A stretch of DNA of 64,000 nucleotides from Rickettsia endosymbiont of Gonocerus acuteangulatus. GTDB lineage: Bacteria > Pseudomonadota > Alphaproteobacteria > Rickettsiales > Rickettsiaceae. Below the pieces are notes generated by a model that had not been told where the DNA came from, did not search any database, and worked only from the letters and a program-made list of their open reading frames with translations. A program made the position numbers and the translations under genes. Shown here piece by piece: positions 20,392-30,310 of this stretch (positions within the stretch are counted from its first letter, which is position 1; every line of letters begins with the position of its first letter). Location of the stretch: positions 620,001 through 684,000 of the forward strand of contig NZ_OZ032147.1 of assembly GCF_964026435.1 (NCBI RefSeq), given 5' to 3'.

Positions 20392-21501
20392 CAAAACTTA
20401 CGCTATGTTTGGTTCTAAATATCGTAAAGATGGAGAACGCAGCTGTTGTTGCATATAGTCATCTAAAAGCCCTAACTTTATTTGGTAAACCGTTTTACCG
20501 ATTGTATTTGCAGTCCTTTTGAGAAATGCCCAAACTAAAAATGCCCAACTAATATGATTACGTTGAATACGCTGTTTCCTGCATTGACAACGTTCTATCC
20601 CAGTAAGTTGCTTAATTTCTCTGTGCATGCTCTCAATTACCCATCGAAAGCCACACTCATCTTGTGCAGCTTTAGAAGATTTGTGAGTTTTGTTATTGGT
20701 AACAACATACTCAACTCTGTTGGTAGAAACAGTAAATTTAAACAAATTAACATGCTTATTTTTAGCAAAGCCTTTTATATGAATCTCTACTCCATGCCTG
20801 ATCTCTTCATCTGAAAATGTCAACTCTTTTACAGCTTTATAAGGTTTAGAATCGTGCGTTTTACTAACGTTTCTATTGGCTTTAATAGGGGCATAATAAT
20901 ATTTCCCCAGAGAGTCAACATGTTGCATAATTTTGTGTGTAGAATACCATGTGTCAAAAAGTACTGTTTGAAAAGGAATCTTCTTGCTATAAACAGCATT
21001 ATTTAACATGTTTAATAGGTGTTCTAGTTTTGTTGCTCCATCATGATCAGGTGCAAAAATTCGATAATCTATTACCCAAAACTTATTAATATCAGGGTTA
21101 TAATATACCAGACTCACTACTCCTATACCTTTAGTAACTCTACCTGTAGCTCCACTGTACTGCGATCTTGCAATTTCTATTTGCTTCGTATTCCTTTTAT
21201 TTAAAACCGTATCATCAAATATTGTATATCCATTAGATGAAAAAATAACATCATTCTTGATGTGTTCCCATAACAAAGAAGGTGTATATTTTTCATTCCT
21301 TAAAAATCTATTAATAACATCATGACTACATTTCTTTGCATGTTCAGCGTAGTAGGTTAAACTATAATTCTTTTGGCTAACTATTAAAAATTGACAATAA
21401 TCTGTCCTATTAATTGGTATTGCTTGCAACTTTATCCTCTTTGACATGTTTAATTATTTTTACAATAATTTATCACTTTTTTACTCATAGCGTAAGTTTT
21501 G
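20392..21501 (-). mobile_element. IS701-like element (IS4 superfamily), 1110 bp, intact
   Basis: The termini are CAAAACTTACGCTATG and CATAGCGTAAGTTTTG. The left (L) end continues TTTGGTTCTAAATATCG and the right (R) end reads inward as AGTAAAAAAGTGATAAATT. The flanks are unrelated: CATT of an autotransporter gene on the left and TATT of an IS630 remnant on the right. The element therefore marks a rearrangement rather than a simple insertion. Other copies: 21955 (partial), 44653, 47002, 49674 (partial), 57468. Confidence 0.85.
20398..21447 (-). CDS. IS701-like transposase, intact
   Basis: The 349-residue transposase has IFDDTVLNKRNTKQIEIARS (first Asp), VLFDTWYSTHKIM (second Asp) and RWVIESMHREIKQLTG (Glu). 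This is the DDE layout of the IS4/IS701 superfamily, with the QYSG-type segment SQYSGATGRVTKGIGVVSL. It is identical in length and sequence to the copy at 47008-48057, so both are potentially active. Four-bp target duplications of intact insertions fit IS701. Exact family naming needs a database comparison. Confidence 0.85.
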   Translation of the reverse strand: MSKRIKLQAIPINRTDYCQFLIVSQKNYSLTYYAEHAKKCSHDVINRFLRNEKYTPSLLWEHIKNDVIFSSNGYTIFDDTVLNKRNTKQIEIARSQYSGATGRVTKGIGVVSLVYYNPDINKFWVIDYRIFAPDHDGATKLEHLLNMLNNAVYSKKIPFQTVLFDTWYSTHKIMQHVDSLGKYYYAPIKANRNVSKTHDSKPYKAVKELTFSDEEIRHGVEIHIKGFAKNKHVNLFKFTVSTNRVEYVVTNNKTHKSSKAAQDECGFRWVIESMHREIKQLTGIERCQCRKQRIQRNHISWAFLVWAFLKRTANTIGKTVYQIKLGLLDDYMQQQLRSPSLRYLEPNIA

Positions 21502-21752
21502 TATTCTACGATGTCCTGTATGATAACCACTTTTTGCTTTGACATCCCCAGTTTGTTTCTTTAATTTTTTCCACTCTATTATAGTCTTCCTACTAATAGA
21601 GTATATCTCTGAAGTCTCTTTTATTGTTTTACCATCTGTTAAACTTTTTATTACTCGTATTCTTAAATCGTATGAATATGCCTTTGCCATAAGTTTTTCA
21701 TTTAGTATAATCCAACTCATACTGTAAGTCACTACCTTATCGCATTAAGCTA
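21502..21752 (-). mobile_element. IS630-family element B, 5' fragment
   Basis: It carries the first 67 or so codons of a second IS630-type transposase (start 21690; MAKAYSYDLRIRVIKSLTDG, a helix-turn-helix region) and the upstream end of the element. It is cut by the IS701-like element at 21501. Its outer end (reading TAGCTTAATGCGATAAGG on the minus strand) is inserted at a TA inside an IS630-A fragment, breaking that gene after SVGC. Another fragment of element B is at 59470-59778. Confidence 0.7.
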
Positions 21753-21954
21753 TACAACCAACGGATTCAATTAACTCTTTAACTTTAGAATTTTTATGAA
21801 AATTAATGTTATCCATAATAACGGTTTGCCCAGGTTGTAATTCTGTAATTAATACATCCCTAATATAAGTTTTAAAGACTTCTGTATTACAATTACCTTC
21901 AAATATTACAGGAGCAATAAGATTACCATTACAAAGACCAGCTATCATACTTAT
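21753..21954 (-). mobile_element. IS630-family element A, internal fragment
   Basis: It encodes only the central catalytic part of the IS630-A transposase (MIAGLCNGNLIAPVIFEGN to the second Asp in VIMDNINFHKN). On one side it is broken by insertion of IS630-B at a TA, on the other by an IS701-like element after CATACTTAT. Confidence 0.75.
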
Positions 21955-22652
21955 CAAAACTTACGCTATGTTTGGTTCTAAATATCGTAAAGATGGAGAA
22001 CGCAGCTGTTGTTGCATATAGTCATCTAAAAGCCCTAACTTTATTTGGTAAACCGTTTTACCGATTGTATTTGCAGTCCTTTTGAGAAATGCCCAAACAA
22101 AAATGCACAACTAATATGATTACGTTGAAGACGCTGTTTCCTGCATTGACAACGTTCTATCCCAGTAAGTTGCTTAATTTCTCTGTGCATGCTCTCAATT
22201 ACCCATCGAAAGCCACACTCATCTTGTGCAGCTTTAGAAGATTTGTGAGTTTTGTTATTGGTAACAACATACTCAACTCTGTTGGTAGAAACAGTAAATT
22301 TAAACAAATTAACATGCTTATTTTTAGCAAAGCCTTTTATATGAATCTCTACTCCATGCCTGATCTCTTCATCTGAAAATGTCAACTCTTTTACAGCTTT
22401 ATAAGGTTTAGAATCGTGTGTTTTACTAACGTTTCTATTGGCTTTAATAGGGGCATAATAATATTTCCCCAGAGAGTCAACATGTTGCATAATTTTGTGT
22501 GTAGAATACCATGTGTCAAAAAGTACTGTTTGAAAAGGAATCTTCTTGCTATAAACAGCATTATTTAACATGTTTAATAGGTGTTCTAGTTTTGTTGCTC
22601 CATCATGATCAGGTGCAAAAATTCGATAATCTATTACCCAAAACTTATTAAT
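21955..22652 (-). mobile_element. IS701-like element, 3'-transposase partial copy
   Basis: It starts at an intact L terminus (CAAAACTTACGCTATGTTTG) and covers about 200 codons of the transposase C-terminal half. It is cut off where the MITE begins at 22653. The frame is shifted by a one-base loss near 22100 relative to the intact copies (FLVWAFLK region becomes FLFGHFSK). Confidence 0.8.
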
Positions 22653-22777
22653 CAAAACTTACGCTATGTTTGATATAATGCCCATGAATTAAGGGATATT
22701 ATGAAGTGCTTCACTATAAAACATTGCTGTGTAATAAGAGTTTTTAGCATATTTGCTATAACATAGCGTAAGTTTTG
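22653..22777 (-). mobile_element. 125-bp MITE related to the IS701-like element
   Basis: Termini are CAAAACTTACGCTATG and CATAGCGTAAGTTTTG, reverse orientation relative to the copy at 7238. The left flank is an IS701-like remnant and the right flank (TTATATTTTATTCAG) is a family B repeat edge. They do not match, so the junction was recombined after insertion. Confidence 0.85.
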
Positions 22778-22809
22778 TTATATTTTATTCAGATGTAGGT
22801 GAGCTTGTA

Positions 22810-23769
22810 TAGCATAAATCATTAAGATACTGACAGTTTAATAGTATTAAAAACAGCATCATAAAATGTTTCAAAATCTCCTACAACTTTCCTAATTTCA
22901 TTTTTTATCTTAAACCAGTAATGCTCTATAGGATTTAAATCAGGAGAGTAAGTTGGTAAATACAATATGGTACAACCAACGGATTCAATTAACTCTTTAA
23001 CTTTAGAATTTTTATGAAAATTAATGTTATCCATAATAACGGTTTGCTCAGGTTGTAATTCTGTAATTAATACATCCCTAATATAAGTTTTAAAGACCTC
23101 TGTATTACAATTACCTTCAAATATTACAGGAGCAATAAGATTACCATTACAAAGACCAGCTATCATACTTATTCTAAATTTATGTTGATACACCTTTTCT
23201 CCATAACACCTTTGTCCTATAATGCTCCATCCATACTCTTTGCAAGCATTATCCTCTATTCCAGATTCATCAAGATATACTAATTTGTCTTTTGTGATGG
23301 TTTGTATCTTTGCTATAAATTCATTTCTTAATTTAATATCTCTTTTCGGATGAAAATGAGTTTTTTATAGCTATAGCCAAGTTTTCTGATTTGTCTTAAA
23401 ATAGTTACAGATGCAATATTACCCCATTGCTTTGCTAACTCCTTTGATGTTTTATTCATATTAGCTTTAAAAAATTCTTTAAAAGATTCTGAATCTTTTA
23501 TCTTATGACTATGTCCTTTCTGATAACCAGTTGCTGCTTCTAAAGTACCTTGCTTATCTTTTAATTTTTTCCATTTATATATAGTATCACGACTTACATT
23601 AAATAATTTACTTACCTTACTTATTCGTATCCCTGCTTCTACAGCTTTTATAACTTTTAGTCTTAGTTCTATTGTATATGCTCGTGCCATATCTCTTTAC
23701 ATGCTTGTTAATATTTGCTTACTATAACATGATACTCTCGCTCTGTCAGTACCTTAATGACTTATGCTA
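22810..23769 (-). mobile_element. IS630-family element A, copy 1 (960 bp)
   Basis: Terminal repeats TAGCATAAATCATTAAGA and TAGCATAAGTCATTAAGG face each other, flanked by a TA duplication (22808-22809 and 23770-23771). The target is a family B repeat: GTGTAGGTGACCTTATATGTC is split at its TA. The element carries a frameshifted transposase. Confidence 0.85.
22822..23690 (-). pseudogene. IS630-A transposase, frameshifted
   Basis: The frame opens at 23690 (MARAYTIELRLKVIKAVEAG), breaks at about 23360 after KLGYSYKK and resumes to 22822 (ending KLSVS). A run of six T at 23361 replaces seven T in the intact copy at 50082-50939, which explains the shift. It keeps four residues (SFKE) missing from the other copy. 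The DDE parts YLDESG, VIMDNINFHKN and SPDLNPIEHYW are all present on the two segments. Confidence 0.85.
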
Positions 23770-23982
23770 TATGTCATTCCCGCAAAAGCGGGAATCCAGC
23801 ATAAAGCGAGATAAATCGAGCTTTTTATTTAAAAAACTTATTGCTTTTATGTTTATTTTTCTGGATTCCCGCCGTTGCTAAGAATGACATAGAATAATAA
23901 CTGTCCGGTACTATAGAATAAATCACGGGATGACAAAGGAAAATGATCCACGCAACAAAGCCGCCACGGGGTGACGGGTTTT
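23770..23982. repeat. family B repeat remainder downstream of IS630
   Basis: TATGTCATTCCCGCAAAAGC, then GGGAATCCAGCATAAAGCGA, then TGGATTCCCGCCGTTGC and ACTGTCCGGTACTATAG. It is the second half of the repeat that IS630-A split, and it lies directly downstream of the rvhB6e stop. It could terminate the rvh transcript; this is inference. Confidence 0.6.
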
Positions 23983-26900
23983 TTACTTCATATTTCTCAA
24001 ATGGTCTTCTAATTTTCTGAGCTTTCTTCCTGAATTTTCTACCGGTTTTTGGTATTGCGGCATTTTAGCATTTTCTCTATATTTATTAATTCGATCAATC
24101 TGAGCATTTACTTCATCAGTAATAACTTGCTTTCTTTCTTCTATATTATTAAGCACCGATGCACTATATTCATAATTTTTAGCATTGATATTAAAGTTAT
24201 TAACTGCATCTTCAATCCTTTTATCTACAGAAGGCTCTGTCTTACTATCAAAAGATTCTATCGGTTTTTCTCTTTCATATTGTGCTATTAAAGCTGGCAT
24301 TTCCTCAAGCTTAATATCATCTCTTTTGAAATGATCTTTAATTTCTTTATAAGTTCTGTCGATATTTTCTTGAGCTTTTTCATGCATAATCTCGTAATGC
24401 TCTTGACGACGCCCATACCAATCTTCCTTAATAAGGTCTTCGTGTTTTTTATGTGCATTATCTATCATAGTACGCATTTGGGCATCGGTAGCTTTTTCCT
24501 GCATAAACCTATCGCCCATGATTACAGGATCTTCTCCATTTTTAGCTTCTGATAATTTATCATATACCTGATGAACAAGCTTTCTTTTAGATAATTCTTG
24601 ATAAAACTCTACGTCACTCTGTCTACCTGAACGCTCTAATTTTGCTATATATTCAGGAGATATTACATCTGCTTGAGCTCCTAATGTTTCTTTATTAATC
24701 TGCATTTGAAGCTCTTTGAGTTCTCGTGCTCTTTCGTCATCTTTTAGACTTTCACTATAAGTTCTAAGCTGTGGATCATTATAATTAAAGTCATGCCATT
24801 CAGCACTAGTTAGATTACCCTCATATTTATCACGTAAATCTTTACCAACTATCGCAGTAAGTGCTTCTCTCTTTAATCCTGTATAGCCGGCATATATTTT
24901 TTCGCCTATAGCTACACGTTTTTGTTCTTTTAATTCACGTTTAGTTTTCACGCGATTTTCCATTTCTTGCCAACTTCTAAGTGCTCCTATATTTTTACCA
25001 AATAACCCAACTCCTCGCCCTGACATATCCTGATGAGCATTTCTGTAAGCTTTTTGATAATCTTTAGTAAAGCTTGCATCACTTGCAAGCTCACGTAAGC
25101 TTTTTTCCGATTTACCTTTCTCACCTAAATCGGATTTCATGAATTTATCAAGCTCTAGTTTCTGATCACTAGTTAAAGAGCTATAATTTTTTGCACCATA
25201 TTTATTTTTGGCAAATTCATCTCGAAGCTGTGCAAAATTCATAGTTGCTAGTTTTTTCACATCCAAATCACCACCTTTCGGTAAAAACGTTTTATTATCT
25301 AGCAATTTAGAAATGCCGTTTTTATAATCTGCTCCGGCTTGCATATTAACGTCTTTATGGTCTATACCATATTTTCTTTTAACTTCATTTTGCACTGCTT
25401 TGTTAGCCGAAGAACTAATGGCTTTATTGTCAAGCCTACCCATCATAAGTCCTTGATATTTTTTAGCAAAGAACATACTCGTTTGCTCTTGCATTCGGTT
25501 TATTGGCTTACTAATAACTCCTGCTGCATAATTTATCGGTCTATTGACCTGCTTCATGATAGAATCATAAGATTTCTGGTTAACAGCCTGTATCGATGTT
25601 AAATTACCCGAAGTACCTGCAATAAAACTAGCCGTCGATATAGCAGTATCATTAAATTTACTAAGCAAATAAATAGAAACAAATATCAATAACAAGCCAT
25701 CAAGCTGGACGAATTTACCATTTATAAAATTACTAATTCTATTTGCATCTTTAACTAAATCTAAAAACGGTAATTGAATATAACGTTTATCTATACATTG
25801 ATATGCCAAACACTTGGTACCATCAGCTTTGGTATAATCTTCAGGGACTAATATATTTGCTTGAGTGAAATTCTCAATTCCTCCTTTCATCGGTACCGGA
25901 AACCACCAATAAAATATCGAATTACCAATACTGGAGTCTAAATCTTCTGTAAAACTACCAAAAATTTGATTTATAGGTCCTAAATTAGGAAAATCTTTCT
26001 TACAGACAGCAAAACCTAATGTCGATTGTATTTCCGTTTTAATAATCATTCCGATAAAAGCAATACCGACAAATAAAATTATAGGTTGTATAGCATATGA
26101 TATTAATTGTCTTAACCAATTTTCAAATAACGATCTAGTTATATTAAATAACATGAAACAAATAAATATCGGTGCCATTGTTATAATCATACCAATAGTT
26201 ATTAGTGCCGTAAGATAAATAATTGTAGCTTTGAATATAAGTAAGAAAATAAAATATAGAGCTATTAAATATAATATAATATAAATAAACCCAAGCGGAT
26301 CTACAAATAATAAAGAAAATAGCTTAGATAAAGTTTGCGGGGAAATAAGAAGATTTAATAAACTTTGACCTGTTGAAGCATCTTGTACTATCTGTAATAT
26401 CTGTGCTAGCCCTTCAACAAAAAATACAAATAAATAATCATGGAAAAATGTCCAAGCTTTACTTGTACTTAATAATATTGAAACTATACTGACTTTTAGT
26501 ATTCTAACTACCAGCTCAACATGAGTCATGTTTATGTTTCCTATTAAAAAGGAAAATCCAGTAAACATTATATAAAGAGTTAAAAGAGCCGAAACACTTA
26601 ACCTATAGCTAAGTGTTTCAATTATTTGCTGATAAGTCTGCCTTACAATTCCAGGATCTTTATCGCTAGTACCAAATAACTCATTCTTTATTAAATTTGT
26701 TAAAAATTGTAGCGGATCAGGTCTTGTATCGCTAACTCCGGATTTTATGACTACCCTATATTGTCCACTATTATCATCATAAAATTTGTCTAAAATTTTA
26801 AAATATAGGGGAGATTGAGCATAATTTGAAGCTTGATCGCAAGGTAGGCTAGTACAACCATATTGATAATTTATACCACCGGCTTGTAAAAATTTCCCAG

Positions 26901-27474
26901 TACTGCTAATACTATAAAATTCATAACCTTTGCTTGTAATTGGTTCACCTAAATGCTGCGTTATACCTTTTGGGCTACGCTGTGAATCTGACGACATATT
27001 AGGATTAGAACCTTTATCAGCAATTAAAAAATAAAGCCCTACTCCGTTTGTAAGTATACAAGGAGCATTATTAATAGGTGCATCGCTTGGCGTAGGAGTT
27101 GGACACATCTTACCGTCAGTAAATTGACATGGCTGCAACTTAACGCAAAAATCAGCTAAGGTAGTAAAATTATTCTGCTGCCCATACCATGGACACCATG
27201 CCGATAACATCCCTGAAGTATTCTTGTCCCCAGACATATAATCCCAAGGTCTTACCATAACTGTTAAAGGATAACCATTTACTTTATAAGCACTATCCCG
27301 CCATGGTGCTACCTGATCCCCCTCCTGTCTTGAAGTAACTTCAGATGGATCATATCTAGAAGAAATATTAAATTTTATAAAACCGAAATCATCCGGATCG
27401 ATACAAGTATCCCCAGTACACCCCGACAGTGCCAATAACGATATTAATAATGTAATAAAAATATTTCTGTTCAT
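23983..27474 (-). CDS. rvhB6e: VirB6-like type IV secretion protein RvhB6e (lipoprotein)
   Basis: The start is set at 27474 (MNRNIFITLLISLLALSGCTGD), giving 1163 residues with a lipobox Cys. The open frame continues upstream to 27606, but that part is translated family C repeat and is rejected. Layout: lipoprotein signal, a Cys-containing periplasmic region to about 285, then a TrbL/VirB6 membrane core (about 290-610) starting SVSALLTLYIMFTGFSFLIG and containing KAWTFFHDYLFVFFVEGLA. After that comes a charged Arg/Lys/Glu tail of about 550 residues. VirB6 is the inner-membrane channel component of type IV secretion systems. Rickettsiales carry several long, divergent copies with extra domains. 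This is the last gene of the cluster. Confidence 0.9.
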   Translation of the reverse strand: MNRNIFITLLISLLALSGCTGDTCIDPDDFGFIKFNISSRYDPSEVTSRQEGDQVAPWRDSAYKVNGYPLTVMVRPWDYMSGDKNTSGMLSAWCPWYGQQNNFTTLADFCVKLQPCQFTDGKMCPTPTPSDAPINNAPCILTNGVGLYFLIADKGSNPNMSSDSQRSPKGITQHLGEPITSKGYEFYSISSTGKFLQAGGINYQYGCTSLPCDQASNYAQSPLYFKILDKFYDDNSGQYRVVIKSGVSDTRPDPLQFLTNLIKNELFGTSDKDPGIVRQTYQQIIETLSYRLSVSALLTLYIMFTGFSFLIGNINMTHVELVVRILKVSIVSILLSTSKAWTFFHDYLFVFFVEGLAQILQIVQDASTGQSLLNLLISPQTLSKLFSLLFVDPLGFIYIILYLIALYFIFLLIFKATIIYLTALITIGMIITMAPIFICFMLFNITRSLFENWLRQLISYAIQPIILFVGIAFIGMIIKTEIQSTLGFAVCKKDFPNLGPINQIFGSFTEDLDSSIGNSIFYWWFPVPMKGGIENFTQANILVPEDYTKADGTKCLAYQCIDKRYIQLPFLDLVKDANRISNFINGKFVQLDGLLLIFVSIYLLSKFNDTAISTASFIAGTSGNLTSIQAVNQKSYDSIMKQVNRPINYAAGVISKPINRMQEQTSMFFAKKYQGLMMGRLDNKAISSSANKAVQNEVKRKYGIDHKDVNMQAGADYKNGISKLLDNKTFLPKGGDLDVKKLATMNFAQLRDEFAKNKYGAKNYSSLTSDQKLELDKFMKSDLGEKGKSEKSLRELASDASFTKDYQKAYRNAHQDMSGRGVGLFGKNIGALRSWQEMENRVKTKRELKEQKRVAIGEKIYAGYTGLKREALTAIVGKDLRDKYEGNLTSAEWHDFNYNDPQLRTYSESLKDDERARELKELQMQINKETLGAQADVISPEYIAKLERSGRQSDVEFYQELSKRKLVHQVYDKLSEAKNGEDPVIMGDRFMQEKATDAQMRTMIDNAHKKHEDLIKEDWYGRRQEHYEIMHEKAQENIDRTYKEIKDHFKRDDIKLEEMPALIAQYEREKPIESFDSKTEPSVDKRIEDAVNNFNINAKNYEYSASVLNNIEERKQVITDEVNAQIDRINKYRENAKMPQYQKPVENSGRKLRKLEDHLRNMK

Positions 27475-27543
27475 TTTAAATCGATTTGTCATTCCGTGGC
27501 TTATCCACAGAATCCATAAAAATTTTAATATTTTAAATTTCAA

Positions 27544-27642
27544 CATCATTGCGAGGAGAAACTTTAAGTTTCGACGAAGCAATCCCAGAATTCTTAAATG
27601 TTTCATAAGATTGCCACGTCGCCTACGGCTCCTCGCAATGAT
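27544..27642. repeat. family C repeat between rvhB6e and rvhB6d
   Basis: CATTGCGAGGAGAAACTTTA, AGCAATCCCAGAATTC and CATAAGATTGCCACGTC, ending CTCCTCGCAATGAT. It fills the only large gap within the rvhB6 run and creates the spurious upstream extension of rvhB6e. Confidence 0.6.
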
Positions 27643-27643
27643 G

Positions 27644-30304
27644 TTAATCTTTCTCTTCTTTCTGTTCAGGTTTCACATCATTACGATTTTGAAAAAACTT
27701 ACCTGTATGCTCACCGCCATCTTTTGACTCTCTAGCTTCATAATTCTGATCAATTACTTTATCTTTAAAAATCCGTGCTGGAGCAAGGGCAGCTTTTTTA
27801 ATCGGGGCTGCTACTGAACCTATATCTTTCATAATAGATTCTGTAGGATTAGAAGGAGCTTGATAATTACCTTCTATTCGTGCAGGAGTAACCTGCGTTA
27901 ACATACCAACAACTATGGTTACAAAACTTACTAAACCATATGACATTAGACAATATGAATAAAATAATAAAGCTGTAGTAAATAATACTAAAAATGTATT
28001 AGTGTCATTTGTTAAAATATTAGAACTAGTAATATCTGGAACTTGTGGAACAAAAAAAGGTATTCCTGGTAAAAATGGTAAAGTGAAAGAGAAATTTAAC
28101 GGAATACCAAGATTTGACAAGTCGAGTCCTATTTTAATTGGTATGAGCGTATCCCAGCAAGCTCTGACAATTACCTTTAACAGCTGTTCTGATAAAATTT
28201 GATCTATTAATAAAAAGAAAATTAATAATAACGTTGGCTGCATTACATAGCTAAACAAAATTGATATCCAGTTGTCAAACATAGTTTTTGTTTTTTCAAA
28301 CAACATTAATATTATAAAAATTGGTGCTAATGAAATCATAACTGTCAAACCTATAAAGGCTATAATATAACCTATAATTACTTCGAGTACTGCCCTAAAA
28401 TAAGTAATAAGTGAGTAAATGGTTATGATAGCAATAAATGCTAAGCCATTATGTATTTGTAATAGTTGAATAAACAGTAATCCCCAAATCCTACCATTAG
28501 TATATTTATCAAATATAGGATCAATAAAACCAAAAATGTTAGATTTAGAGCTTGTAGCACCTACAACATTCGTTGCAAAGAAATCTATACCATTAATAAA
28601 TGCACTGAAGAAATTGTTATTAAAGAAACTCCAGCTTTCAGGTCTAAGTAAAATAGCTACTATAGTTATTTTAAATATACGAGTTACTACTTCTACAGCA
28701 GTCAATTTCAAAGCCCCCAAAACAAACATTAAGCCAAATATAGTAACGTAAAGTGTTAATGCAGTTTTAGCTATATTTTGTATTGCAGAATTTGCAACTA
28801 ATTTAAAATAAAAATTCTCACTATAACTTCTAAATTCATCTGTAATTGGCTTAATTGCACCATTATAAACTATATTTGAAAACCAAGTTGTACCAGTATA
28901 ATTAGCGTAATCTACACTAATTGTTCCCTGTATATTACAATTAGGATTTTTTACTCTTAACCATAAATATCCATCTTGTGGTGCATCACATGAAAAATCA
29001 TAACCGACTGCAGTGCCGGAAGTAGATGAACTAGGTAATGTACCATCAGCTGTTATTAAATACTCTAAAGTTATATTTTGTTGATCACCCGGACTTATAG
29101 TGTTTGTGCCATTACCTATCTCAACAATCATTGCATAACGACCAAAATATAAAAAATTAGTTGCCCAATTACCATTAGTTATATAAGTTGCAAAATCAGT
29201 ATAATTAGAAAAATTTCTACTCCACTCACTCATTGAAAAAGAATTATTAAACATACCGGTAGGCTGCCAATCGCTACTAAAATCCATAGCACCACCACTA
29301 GTTGCTTGATAATACATAAAACTATTCTGTGTATTATCATTATTAACAAAGCTTTGATCACGATTTTTAATAACTTGTCCACCTATTTTAATAACCATTC
29401 CTCTACCTTGATCATAATAACAAGCAGGGCTAGCATCTAAATTAGAATTAGCAGGGCAAGAGTTAATTATGCTCATAAAATTTTGTAATGTAGTTACAGC
29501 CATTGGCTTACCAACTAATGCACCATTACCAACATTAGTATATTTTGTAGCCGAACCTGTACCAGTACATAGAGTAGTTCTTTGAGCATCTATAATATTA
29601 CAAACTTGCTCTGCACTTGAGTAAACTATCCTATTTTCAAAATTACCGAGATTGCTTTCAGTATAAAGAGCAGAAGCGGCAAATACAGAACTATCGAGTT
29701 CTTTAGCTAATATATTATTTAAGGTGCTTGGAGTTTTTGATGTACTTGGATTAAAAAAATCATCTTTATCAGCTAGGCTAATATTTACTATATCACCAGC
29801 ATTAACCTGAATTTTCGGATTACCATTAGCATAATTAAAGTAGTTAACATAATTATTCATTTTAGCAAATGATAATGCGTCAAGGTTTTTATCAGGAGGT
29901 ATAACACCATCATTTGCTGTACTAAAACCTGGGAATCCTGCAACTTCAAACTGTGAGTTTTTGTAATTATAATTTTTAATAAAGACTTGCGGGGTACTAA
30001 ACCTTGGATCAATTCTATATAATACTAAATATTTTCGAGGTTCTGGGGTAAGACCCGCAGTAGACCATTTAATTTTAAGCAGTTTACCTTTTTCAACTAC
30101 ATTACCAGTTGGTTGCCAATCTCCAGCAGTCGATAAACTAATACCTATTTTACCCTCTCGGAAACTTGTAAATGTAGGTACTTCCAAACAACCAAATATG
30201 CTTTTAAGACCGCTAAGCCCACTTGACATCCAAGCAAAATCATCACCCTTGGCAGGTGACGCCATAAATAAAACTAATAAAATTAAACTCTTAATAATTT
30301 TCAT
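27644..30304 (-). CDS. rvhB6d: VirB6-like type IV secretion protein RvhB6d
   Basis: This 886-residue protein has a signal peptide (MKIIKSLILLVLFMASPAKG). A long Asn/Gly-rich periplasmic domain follows (to about 505). The TrbL/VirB6 core runs about 508-800, starting KTALTLYVTIFGLMFVLGAL and followed by RPESWSFFNNNFFSAF. A short charged tail carries DGGEHTGKFFQNRNDVKPEQ. It follows rvhB6c with a 6-bp gap, in one operon. Confidence 0.9.
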   Translation of the reverse strand: MKIIKSLILLVLFMASPAKGDDFAWMSSGLSGLKSIFGCLEVPTFTSFREGKIGISLSTAGDWQPTGNVVEKGKLLKIKWSTAGLTPEPRKYLVLYRIDPRFSTPQVFIKNYNYKNSQFEVAGFPGFSTANDGVIPPDKNLDALSFAKMNNYVNYFNYANGNPKIQVNAGDIVNISLADKDDFFNPSTSKTPSTLNNILAKELDSSVFAASALYTESNLGNFENRIVYSSAEQVCNIIDAQRTTLCTGTGSATKYTNVGNGALVGKPMAVTTLQNFMSIINSCPANSNLDASPACYYDQGRGMVIKIGGQVIKNRDQSFVNNDNTQNSFMYYQATSGGAMDFSSDWQPTGMFNNSFSMSEWSRNFSNYTDFATYITNGNWATNFLYFGRYAMIVEIGNGTNTISPGDQQNITLEYLITADGTLPSSSTSGTAVGYDFSCDAPQDGYLWLRVKNPNCNIQGTISVDYANYTGTTWFSNIVYNGAIKPITDEFRSYSENFYFKLVANSAIQNIAKTALTLYVTIFGLMFVLGALKLTAVEVVTRIFKITIVAILLRPESWSFFNNNFFSAFINGIDFFATNVVGATSSKSNIFGFIDPIFDKYTNGRIWGLLFIQLLQIHNGLAFIAIITIYSLITYFRAVLEVIIGYIIAFIGLTVMISLAPIFIILMLFEKTKTMFDNWISILFSYVMQPTLLLIFFLLIDQILSEQLLKVIVRACWDTLIPIKIGLDLSNLGIPLNFSFTLPFLPGIPFFVPQVPDITSSNILTNDTNTFLVLFTTALLFYSYCLMSYGLVSFVTIVVGMLTQVTPARIEGNYQAPSNPTESIMKDIGSVAAPIKKAALAPARIFKDKVIDQNYEARESKDGGEHTGKFFQNRNDVKPEQKEEKD

Positions 30305-30310
30305 AATTTT

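Noticed and set aside
27475-27606. N-terminal extension of the rvhB6e open frame
   Set aside because: It encodes translated family C repeat; the internal Met at 27474 starts a proper lipoprotein signal.
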